Positions 1 to 5,843 of a DNA stretch of 7,387 bases are shown here, one piece after another (within the stretch, counting starts at the first letter, position 1; the number at the start of each line of letters is the position of its first letter). Where the stretch lies: NCBI GenBank assembly GCA_001800515.1, contig MGVN01000124.1, forward strand, positions 1 through 7,387, in the 5' to 3' direction. The position numbers and the translations under genes were made by a program. The stretch is from Elusimicrobia bacterium RIFOXYB2_FULL_49_7. GTDB taxonomy: Bacteria > Fibrobacterota > OXYB2-FULL-49-7. A model generated the notes under the pieces. It was not told where the DNA came from and ran no database searches. It saw only the letters and a program-made list of their open reading frames with translations.

Positions 1-497
1 GCATGGTAAAAACGGGTCCGACCAAACCAACTTTCAAAACCAATCGAATAAGCCTTTCTAAAAAACAGTCCGAGCAATGTGGTAAACCGGTAATAGGCAT
101 CCATATCAATGAGCAAATCAACCCCCTCCCGCCGCAGGGTCACAAGCATCTTTATCAAGATCGGCAAACGGGTCAATTCACGCGGTCCCAACAGTCCGGA
201 AAGCGGCAGTACTCTTACCTCATCCGCTGCGGAACACCGTTCATACGCCCATCGCGTGCGCTCACCGGCCAGAACCGTGACGCGCGTTTGCGGAAAACGC
301 GCCTTAAACGCAAGAAGCGCCGGCAGAGAAAGCAACCCGTCTCCAAAGCAACAGAGCTTGACAAACAGCGCTCGCCGACAAGTTGTGGGGATGGGTGCGC
401 TTCTTGGAAAAAGACGAAAAAAGAGCGCCGCCGGAAAAAGAGGAATCCGGAGCAGACCGTCCAGTCCCTTGAAGACCGGATTACTTCGCACGGTCAT
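1..497 (-). CDS. Glycosyltransferase family 9 (heptosyltransferase-like), N-terminal 165 residues, runs off left edge
   Basis: Seen: translating the minus strand from ATG at 497 gives 165 codons with no stop, so the gene is cut by the window edge. Residues 43-76 (start RALFVKL, then GDGLLSLPALLAF and a VTVLAG strand) fit the first Rossmann beta-alpha-beta unit of GT9 enzymes. DEVRVLPL (92-99), the DLLIDMD strand (127-133) and SIGFES (151-156) match later elements of the same N-terminal fold. Known: GT9 enzymes, such as the LPS heptosyltransferases, transfer sugars from nucleotide-activated donors to inner-core LPS or related glycans at the cytoplasmic face of the inner membrane. Residues 14-31 are hydrophobic with scattered Arg and may touch the membrane. 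The ATG overlaps the stop of the GT4 gene (ATGA), so translation is probably coupled. The UDP/ADP-sugar-binding C-terminal half is outside the window, so donor and acceptor cannot be assigned. It could be a heptosyltransferase or an O-antigen enzyme. Confidence 0.85.
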   Translation of the reverse strand, partial: MTVRSNPVFKGLDGLLRIPLFPAALFFRLFPRSAPIPTTCRRALFVKLCCFGDGLLSLPALLAFKARFPQTRVTVLAGERTRWAYERCSAADEVRVLPLSGLLGPRELTRLPILIKMLVTLRREGVDLLIDMDAYYRFTTLLGLFFRKAYSIGFESWFGRTRFYH

Positions 498-1660
498 GCG
501 TTACCGCCTCCGGGCAGGGAATCGTAAAACCGGTGGAGTTGGTCGGCCATTTCCTGGGGCGTAAAACGGATCCGGGCGGTTTCTCGGCCCGCCTCCCCCA
601 ACCTCCGTCGTAGGGAAGGATCATCCATCAAACGGTTCACGGCCTCATATAAAGCCGTTTCAGTATGCGGGGAGACTAACAGGCCGTCCTCATTATTCCG
701 GAGGATCTCCGATGGACCGCATTCATTAAAAGCGACCGCCGGCACACCACACAGCATAGCCTCCACCAGGACACGGCCGAAAGGCTCCTGTTGCGACGGC
801 AGGACAAAAATATCCGCGGCCGCCATGGCATCCCCGATATCGGTCATTTCACCGGGAAAGAGGACCTGTCCCGAAATATCGAGCTGCTCAGTCATTCTTT
901 TCAAGTCCTCTTCATATCGACGGTCCCAATACAATGCGCTGCCAACGATCATTAGATAGCAGGCACGATGCTTCAATAAAGGGGCAACCGCGGTCATCAG
1001 CCTATCAAATCCTTTCCAGGGAACCAGGCGACCCGCTGACAGGATCAGCGTTGTATGGGCGGGAACAGCGAAACGGGTCCGAAAGGACAGGAAATCAGCG
1101 GATCGTTTGGGTGGACGGATACCATTATAAATAAGAACGCTTTTTTCACGCAGCCCCTGCGGCAACGCTTCCTGCACGGCACGGGAGATGGCGATCACCC
1201 TAAGATTCGATTTCCCGGCAAGCAAGCCCAAACATAAACGGGAGAAAGAGGCGGCCGGAAAAATATCCCGCATATGAAGCACCACGGGCAATGAAAGCCC
1301 CAGGCTCGCCGCCACGCCCATCAGGTGGGACTTGGGATTGTTCGTATGGAGAACCGCGCCGAGATGAGCGCGAAACAGCCGGCGGAGACGCAGGAGATTT
1401 AGAACCAAGGCGGGTAAAATCAAAGGCATGGTCAAAAGATGGAATCCGAGGGCGTTCCGACGAAACCGCTCCAGGGAAAGAGGGGAAAGCGCTGTTCTTT
1501 CCACGCCCGCCTCATCCGCCGCCTCTGTGAGCGCGCCCTGCCCGAAAGTGACCAGCAGCGGCTGAAACCGCGTTCTGTCCAGTGCGGACAGCATATCCAT
1601 CAACGACCGTTCCGCGCCGCCGAATGCGGTGGAATAATTAAAAAATATCAGGAAACGCAT
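494..1660 (-). CDS. Glycosyltransferase family 4 (GT-B fold)
   Basis: A 388-residue protein, full length for GT4. Seen: an N-terminal Rossmann start with the glycine-rich loop FGGAERSL (13-20), which is the acceptor-side loop of this family; HTNNPKSHLMG (105-115); the inter-domain strand LILSAGRLVPWKGFD (205-219), where R211 and K216 are the usual donor-phosphate contacts; and the EX7E motif from E292 to E300 (EPFGRVLVE), followed by GVPAVA and GPSEIL (315-320). Known: GT4 enzymes are retaining transferases that use nucleotide sugars in LPS, capsule or exopolysaccharide assembly. Inference: a cytoplasmic enzyme acting on a lipid-linked or core glycan together with the GT9 protein downstream. 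It starts 6 bases after the stop of the HD-GYP gene and no good Shine-Dalgarno sequence is visible, so it probably depends on coupled translation. The sugar specificity cannot be read from the sequence. Confidence 0.93.
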   Translation of the reverse strand: MRFLIFFNYSTAFGGAERSLMDMLSALDRTRFQPLLVTFGQGALTEAADEAGVERTALSPLSLERFRRNALGFHLLTMPLILPALVLNLLRLRRLFRAHLGAVLHTNNPKSHLMGVAASLGLSLPVVLHMRDIFPAASFSRLCLGLLAGKSNLRVIAISRAVQEALPQGLREKSVLIYNGIRPPKRSADFLSFRTRFAVPAHTTLILSAGRLVPWKGFDRLMTAVAPLLKHRACYLMIVGSALYWDRRYEEDLKRMTEQLDISGQVLFPGEMTDIGDAMAAADIFVLPSQQEPFGRVLVEAMLCGVPAVAFNECGPSEILRNNEDGLLVSPHTETALYEAVNRLMDDPSLRRRLGEAGRETARIRFTPQEMADQLHRFYDSLPGGGNA

Positions 1661-1666
1661 GTCGGA

Positions 1667-3637
1667 CTAAAGAACGGCCTGGTATATTTTCTTGTCCACA
1701 AAGAGAGAGAAAATCTCCTGATCGACACGATCGTGCTTTACGTCCTCTTCGATAATCTGGAGCGCTTTATCCGCGGGCATGGCCTTCTTATAGGGACGAT
1801 CGCTCGCCGTCAAGGCGTCGAAGATATCCGCAATGGTCATGATACGGGATTGTATCGGGATTTCGTTTCGCAGAATCTGTCGGGGATAACCGGAACCGTC
1901 AAGCTTTTCATGATGCGCATAGGCGATAGCCGGCACACTGCGAAGATCTTCGGTCCAGGGAATCTTACTTAAAAAACGGAAGGAATGGGTGACGTGCGTC
2001 TCAATCTCAATGCGTTCGTCTTCGGAAAGGCTGCCCCGCTTGATGGAGAGCCGCTGGATTTCGTAAGGCGAGAGAAGTTCAACCCGGTTGCCCTTGTGAT
2101 TAAAAACGATTTGACCGATTTCTTGGATTTTCTCAAAATGATCGTCAAGCAGTACGGTGGGTTCATTCGCTTTCAGAATAAAATTGAAATAGCCGTTGAT
2201 TTCGTCAATCTTGCGCATCATCTCGTTTTCCAGGTTATCCATGTGCTCTTTTGCCGTCTTGTTTCCATAGGCCAGCAGGATGTCGTTTTTGCGCTTGATA
2301 TAATCGACCTCAATGCATTTCTTGATATATTCGTAACGGGCATTGATGACGTCCAGTTCGGCCGGGTAGAGTTTTTTAGCCTTGACCAGCACATGTTCGT
2401 GCACACCGATTTTGCCGAAATCATGCAGCAGCGCCGCGTATTGGATTTCACGTACTTGTGTTTCGCTGAACGTGATGGCCGCCAGTATCCCTTCGTGGGA
2501 ATCGTTGATGGCCCGGGCCGTTTGCACGCAAAGGGTGGAGACACGTTCGGAATGACCATGGGTGGTGGGATCCCGCGATTCAATGGCAGTCACAGAGGCA
2601 CGGATGAAGCCTTCGAAAAGGTGGGTGATGTCCCGGTAGAGCCGGGCATTATCAAGCGCCACAGCAGCCTGACAGGCCAGACTCAAGGCCAAGGCCTCGT
2701 CGTTCTTGCTATAGGACCGGATATACCTGTCAAAATCCTCTTCTTCCTTGAGCAGAACCCGGCCGTTCAGCTTCTTGTTGATGAGTTGGACCACCCCGAT
2801 GATTTCGTCCTTGCTGTTCTTCATGGGGACCGTGAGCATGGACTTGGTACGGTAGCCTGATGCTTCATCAATACTGCGGTTCCAGCTGAAAGTGCTGTTT
2901 TTAGGAAGAAATCGAACGTCTTCAAGGTTCAGAATATCTCCTGAAAGCGCCACGGAACCGGCGATGCTCCGGTTGTTGATATCCATGGTAAATTCCGTGA
3001 AAGCCACATCACGCGACAGGTTTTTACTAATTTTAAACTGGAGCTTCTTTTCCGGTTTCTTATCTTTCAGACTGGTCAGAGCCCTTTCCTCTTCAATGAC
3101 CAGATAGAGGCTGCCTGCGTCGCTACCCGTGATTTCGATGCATTTTTCAAGGATGAGATCAAGCAAGGTGTCCGTTTCATGCTCACTGTTCAAGGCGGCG
3201 CCGATTTTATTGAGTTCGGACAGGTTTTTCTGACTCAGGTAGAGCTGTTTCTGGAGCCGCGAGAATTCATTTCGCTGCTGATAATCCCCTTTTGCCCGAA
3301 TGAGGGAAAATGCCAGCTCCTTTTCGTCCGGAGCTTCACCGAACCAGTCCTGAATGAGGTCATAATTCAGAAGGTCAGTGCTGACATCCTGCTCGTCTGC
3401 CACTAAAAAGAAACGCACACGATAGTACGAGGTCGTATCTGTGGGAAACTGATTAAATTGTTTTCGGTTCAGCAGTAGGATGTTGAGCTTATCCCCGCAT
3501 AATTGCGAAGTCAGTTCACTTTTATCCGAAAAACAGGTAAGTTCGAATTCCGCACCCGCCATTTCGCGTATTTTACCATCATTGAGCGGCTTATCCGTGA
3601 GGCAATTAATAAATCTGATGATTTCTTGAGGTTCCAT
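1667..3637 (-). CDS. GAF-HD-GYP cyclic-di-GMP phosphodiesterase with degenerate receiver-like N-terminus
   Basis: A 656-residue cytoplasmic signalling protein with no membrane segment. Residues 1-115 resemble a receiver domain, but the phosphoacceptor position appears to be Asn (ILLLN, N57). Residues 116-142 are a helical, Gln/Lys-rich linker. A GAF domain spans about 143-333 and ends in a long helix (AVALDNARLYRD). The HD-GYP domain spans about 342-640: GHSERV (361-366), HDFGK (H405, D406, K409), ETHV (H548), HHEKLDGSGYP (575-585) and ADIFDAL (603-609). All the metal-binding residues I can place are present. Known: HD-GYP proteins hydrolyse c-di-GMP to pGpG or GMP. About 110 mostly helical residues (425-535) are inserted after the HD motif. 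An in-frame TAA lies 12 bases upstream, so ATG 3637 is the earliest ATG; no strong Shine-Dalgarno or promoter is obvious. First gene of a probable operon with the two glycosyltransferases. Activity is inferred. Confidence 0.93.
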   Translation of the reverse strand: MEPQEIIRFINCLTDKPLNDGKIREMAGAEFELTCFSDKSELTSQLCGDKLNILLLNRKQFNQFPTDTTSYYRVRFFLVADEQDVSTDLLNYDLIQDWFGEAPDEKELAFSLIRAKGDYQQRNEFSRLQKQLYLSQKNLSELNKIGAALNSEHETDTLLDLILEKCIEITGSDAGSLYLVIEEERALTSLKDKKPEKKLQFKISKNLSRDVAFTEFTMDINNRSIAGSVALSGDILNLEDVRFLPKNSTFSWNRSIDEASGYRTKSMLTVPMKNSKDEIIGVVQLINKKLNGRVLLKEEEDFDRYIRSYSKNDEALALSLACQAAVALDNARLYRDITHLFEGFIRASVTAIESRDPTTHGHSERVSTLCVQTARAINDSHEGILAAITFSETQVREIQYAALLHDFGKIGVHEHVLVKAKKLYPAELDVINARYEYIKKCIEVDYIKRKNDILLAYGNKTAKEHMDNLENEMMRKIDEINGYFNFILKANEPTVLLDDHFEKIQEIGQIVFNHKGNRVELLSPYEIQRLSIKRGSLSEDERIEIETHVTHSFRFLSKIPWTEDLRSVPAIAYAHHEKLDGSGYPRQILRNEIPIQSRIMTIADIFDALTASDRPYKKAMPADKALQIIEEDVKHDRVDQEIFSLFVDKKIYQAVL

Positions 3638-3679
3638 GAAGATTTTTATTTACAAACTCGATAAAAAGTGTTATTATTA

Positions 3680-3709
3680 CTCTTACAGAGGGGATGTCCC
3701 CTCAAAGAG
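3680..3709. repeat. Long stem-loop upstream of the HD-GYP gene
   Basis: Seen: CTCTT (3680-3684) pairs with AAGAG (3705-3709), and inside it GAGGGG (3688-3693) pairs with CCCCTC (3698-3703) around the 4-base loop ATGT. The two stems are separated by a 3/1 internal loop. It lies 42 bases before the HD-GYP start codon on the minus strand. No T-run follows it on either strand, so it is not a standard terminator. It could be an operator or a 5'-UTR structure affecting the HD-GYP mRNA. Function unknown. Confidence 0.6.
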
Positions 3710-3733
3710 CGATTCTCTCCAAAACCATGGAAG

Positions 3734-3770
3734 GCCTCAAAAAGAGGCTTATCGGACGGCCGACCGTCCG
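3734..3770. repeat. Two adjacent short hairpins in the intergenic region
   Basis: Seen: GCCTC (3734-3738), AAAAA, GAGGC (3744-3748) forms a 5-bp stem. Four bases later CGGACGG (3753-3759), CCGA, CCGTCCG (3764-3770) forms a perfect 7-bp GC-rich stem. They lie between the terminator-like hairpin of the 97-aa gene and the stem-loop upstream of the HD-GYP gene. I recognise no RNA family; a c-di-GMP riboswitch was considered and not matched. Confidence 0.55.
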
Positions 3771-3779
3771 AAACAGAAC

Positions 3780-3816
3780 AACCCGGGGTCCTATCAACAT
3801 ACAAGGACGCCGGGTT
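3780..3816 (-). terminator. Probable rho-independent terminator of the 97-aa gene
   Basis: Seen: AACCCGG (3780-3786) pairs perfectly with CCGGGTT (3810-3816). A further GTCC/GGAC stem (3788-3791 with 3805-3808) continues it past one G-G mismatch, leaving a 13-base loop. On the minus strand it begins 3 bases after the TAA stop at 3820-3822 and is followed by the T-rich TTGTTCTGTTT. The plus strand also has a T-rich tail (TTTCTTTATTT), so it may work in both directions. Confidence 0.7.
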
Positions 3817-3819
3817 TCT

Positions 3820-4113
3820 TTATTTCCAGTCATACGGTTTTTCATTCAAGGCCTGGACCTTTTTATTTTTCAGTTTTTCTTTGATCAGCTGGCGTCCTTT
3901 TTCAACAATGACATCCCGCACCATGCTGTTCGCCTCAAACCATACCTCAGTCGCATTACCGATACGGTAACAGGTCTTGTCGCCGATGATATCCGCTCCG
4001 AACATGACCATGACAGGAGTCTTCTTGCCGTCGATCAATACATAGTCCATCCAATAGAACCCTTTGTTATGATAATGACCGTGCCGCGATTTGACTGAGA
4101 AGATATCTTCCAT
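3820..4113 (-). CDS. Small protein of unknown function, 97 aa
   Basis: I do not recognise this protein. Seen: no signal peptide or membrane segment. The N-terminal half is rich in aromatic residues and His (HGHYH at 11-15, FYWMDYV at 19-25). The middle alternates beta-like hydrophobic stretches (TPVMVMFGADIIG, 32-44) and holds the only Cys (C48). Residues 60-87 form a likely charged amphipathic helix rich in Lys. A compact alpha+beta soluble protein is likely. It appears to be real: the composition is even (about 50% GC in a sampled line), it has a weak AGG 9 bases before the ATG, a possible promoter upstream, and a hairpin terminator directly after the stop. It lies 80 bases downstream of the GH20 gene on the same strand, so it may be read from its own promoter or by read-through. 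No function is offered. Confidence 0.72.
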   Translation of the reverse strand: MEDIFSVKSRHGHYHNKGFYWMDYVLIDGKKTPVMVMFGADIIGDKTCYRIGNATEVWFEANSMVRDVIVEKGRQLIKEKLKNKKVQALNEKPYDWK

Positions 4114-4137
4114 AATATATTACCTGCCTTGTTTTAG

Positions 4138-4167
4138 AATATAATTCTCACATTCGAGTAGGCGCAA
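4138..4167 (-). promoter_or_regulatory. Possible sigma-70 promoter of the 97-aa gene
   Basis: On the minus strand, TTGCGC (4167-4162) and TATATT (4143-4138) are 18 bases apart, and the -10 box lies 24 bases before the ATG at 4113. The -35 box matches the consensus weakly, so this is a tentative call. It would give a short leader. Confidence 0.35.
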
Positions 4168-4193
4168 TAATGGCATAAGTTGCGATTTCCCTG

Positions 4194-5633
4194 TCAGCTT
4201 CTCTTTCCCTTGAGCCTGTGATAGAGAATGTTCAGTTTTTGATTTCTGATAAAGTTCTGCTCCTTGATTTCGTCATCGTACAAAAACCCCTTGTTAAGAG
4301 CCGCAAATCGATGGTCCAATTTTGCAGATTCCTTCCAAAGCCGTTCAACATCCTGGGAAAGCGACTCTTTTTTATTAATTGAAAAATCGTCGGAATTATA
4401 TTTTTCTTCCACCACCTTAAATGCCAGGCGTTGCCTCCATAAATCTAACATGAGCCGTAGATGGTCAAATTCTTTTTTGTTCGACTTTGGCTTTAATGTT
4501 TCGATACCACTCATGCCGATAGTTTCCCTGTCAGTCATAACACTTGAGGCGGAAATCAATATTTTCCAGAGCTTTTCGCCTTCCGTTCTATCAAATCCAA
4601 AGCGCTCCTGAGAATATTCTACAACAAACTGTTCCGGATGTATGGGTTCCTCTTGGCTCAATGCTTTAGCATAAGAAGCGACCAGTATCCTGAAACCGGA
4701 CAACGGATAAGCATTACGAATCTGCTGTATGTCAACGACTTCCCAGTCAGTATCCCAGGTGAACCCATAAAGACCCGAGGTGGACCAGGACGTCATGACT
4801 ATCCCTTTATAGCCTGCCTGACGTGCATAAGGTATAAAATCTCTCTGATTATTAAAATGCTTTTCCCAACATGTCAGATAGGAATTATCGGGATGACTTC
4901 GTATGGCAGGCGCTCCCCAGAAGGTTAATCCCTTTTCCTGAAGATTTTTGATATTTTCAGAATAAACGGTGTCCCAACCATAATTCCAGTCAATAAAAAT
5001 TGTTTCTTTTGGCAATTCGGTTGCAGCTTCCGGATATTTCAGCAAAATATCCGCCCACATAACCGGCTTTTTGCCTAACCTCACGGCAATATTGCACATC
5101 ATTTTCATATAATCGACAAAAAGCTTTGATTTTCCTTCCTTGGCAGCTTTGGCAGCGCATTCAGGACAGTGGCCTAAAAGGTAAGTCTCATCTCCTCCGA
5201 TATGGATATATTTTGAATGGTGAACGGATGCAAGATCAGCAAAGAGATCAGAAAATAACAGGCTATTCCCCGTTGTTTTCAGGGGACAAATCTGAGAAAT
5301 ATCTTTTTTATCTTCTTTAAGGGAATCATATCTGGCATTCCTTAAAATATATTCTACATGACCGAAACATTGCTGAAGAGGTATCACCTCTACCCCAATA
5401 CCATCGCAATAACTGACAAAGGAGGCGACCTCTTCTCGGGTATAGACATATTTATTTGAAAGGGTAGCGTTTTTTATATAAGGAAAAGTGCCTTCCCATT
5501 CCATTATAATCGTATTGATTCCAAAATCGGCCAGTTCCTTAGCAAATTCTCTAAGGGCATCCAAGGTCATTATTTCTATTCTCAGATCAATATGAAAACC
5601 CTTAATAAAGAATTGATCATTTTGAATAACCAT
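4194..5633 (-). CDS. Glycoside hydrolase family 20 type beta-N-acetylhexosaminidase, cytoplasmic
   Basis: A 479-residue protein from the ATG at 5633; numbering here is from that start. Seen: GFHIDLR (12-18) opens a TIM-barrel of the GH20 kind. HIGGDET (144-150) holds the family's catalytic Asp-Glu pair (D148, E149). PVMWADIL (190-197) and MTSWSTSGLYG (280-290) supply the Trp residues expected to line the GlcNAc pocket. A CPEC knuckle (156-159) follows the catalytic pair. The last ~150 residues are helical and charged. Known: GH20 enzymes release terminal beta-linked GlcNAc or GalNAc by substrate-assisted catalysis. No signal peptide is visible, so it probably acts inside the cell on imported chito- or muropeptide-derived sugars. 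The open frame extends to an ATG at 5723, but AAAGGA lies 7 bases before 5633, and the extra 30 residues look unlike this family. The gene is about 35% GC in sampled lines versus 50-60% in its neighbours, which suggests transfer. Confidence 0.88.
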   Translation of the reverse strand: MVIQNDQFFIKGFHIDLRIEIMTLDALREFAKELADFGINTIIMEWEGTFPYIKNATLSNKYVYTREEVASFVSYCDGIGVEVIPLQQCFGHVEYILRNARYDSLKEDKKDISQICPLKTTGNSLLFSDLFADLASVHHSKYIHIGGDETYLLGHCPECAAKAAKEGKSKLFVDYMKMMCNIAVRLGKKPVMWADILLKYPEAATELPKETIFIDWNYGWDTVYSENIKNLQEKGLTFWGAPAIRSHPDNSYLTCWEKHFNNQRDFIPYARQAGYKGIVMTSWSTSGLYGFTWDTDWEVVDIQQIRNAYPLSGFRILVASYAKALSQEEPIHPEQFVVEYSQERFGFDRTEGEKLWKILISASSVMTDRETIGMSGIETLKPKSNKKEFDHLRLMLDLWRQRLAFKVVEEKYNSDDFSINKKESLSQDVERLWKESAKLDHRFAALNKGFLYDDEIKEQNFIRNQKLNILYHRLKGKRS

Positions 5634-5640
5634 TTCCAAA

Positions 5641-5646
5641 TCCTTT
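5641..5646 (-). promoter_or_regulatory. Ribosome binding site deciding the GH20 start
   Basis: On the minus strand AAAGGA is followed by 7 bases and then the ATG at 5633. This favours 5633 over the upstream in-frame ATG at 5723. It also places the protein start 11 residues before the conserved GFHIDLR barrel strand. Confidence 0.75.
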
Positions 5647-5761
5647 CCAAGAAGTTGTGATGAATTGAAACCAGGATTCCCAAACCCCCTATAAATTAAG
5701 CAATTAGCTCTCTTCCGCTGCAAGCATATAACCGCTTTCTGCCATAATCCATTTGCAACCC

Positions 5762-5790
5762 TTGACTTCTTTAAATAAAGAGGTTATAAT
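5762..5790 (+). promoter_or_regulatory. Near-consensus sigma-70 promoter of the CsgG-like operon
   Basis: TTGACT (5762-5767) and TATAAT (5785-5790) are separated by exactly 17 bases: five of six -35 matches and a perfect -10. Transcription would begin near 5797, giving a leader of about 47 bases before the ATG at 5844. This is the strongest promoter signal in the window. No equally good promoter for the divergent GH20 gene was found in 5634-5843. Confidence 0.8.
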
Positions 5791-5805
5791 AAATAGTTTG
5801 ACTAA

Positions 5806-5821
5806 CTAATATATATATTAG
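5806..5821. promoter_or_regulatory. Perfect 16-bp AT-rich palindrome, candidate operator
   Basis: CTAATATATATATTAG is identical to its reverse complement. It sits about 10 bases after the predicted transcription start of the CsgG-like operon and 22 bases before its ATG. The position fits a repressor site or a weak leader hairpin. AT-alternating runs can be palindromic by chance, so function is inferred only. Confidence 0.4.
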
Positions 5822-5843
5822 AATAATAAAAAAGGGTGGTTTT

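Noticed and set aside
3..564. Two plus-strand open frames of 174 and 151 codons
   Set aside because: Their translations are very rich in Arg, Lys, Ser and Pro with no domain, and the minus strand here encodes a clear GT9 protein and the end of the GT4 protein.
1985..2860. A 291-codon open frame on the plus strand antisense to the HD-GYP gene
   Set aside because: It lies entirely opposite a well-supported gene with intact catalytic motifs. Its translation shows no recognisable domain and looks like a mirror of the coding constraints on the other strand.
3638..3819. c-di-GMP (GEMM) riboswitch upstream of the HD-GYP gene
   Set aside because: The gene context made it attractive, but neither strand shows the conserved GEMM core or its two-helix arrangement as I know it. 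The region holds simple hairpins instead.
3636..4098. Three overlapping plus-strand open frames (82, 100 and 134 codons)
   Set aside because: They cross the inverted-repeat region and the antisense of the 97-aa gene, lack ribosome binding sites and have no recognisable protein features.
5634..5723. 30-residue N-terminal extension of the GH20 protein from the ATG at 5723
   Set aside because: A good ribosome binding site lies before the internal ATG at 5633. The extension is not a signal peptide and does not resemble the start of the GH20 domain.
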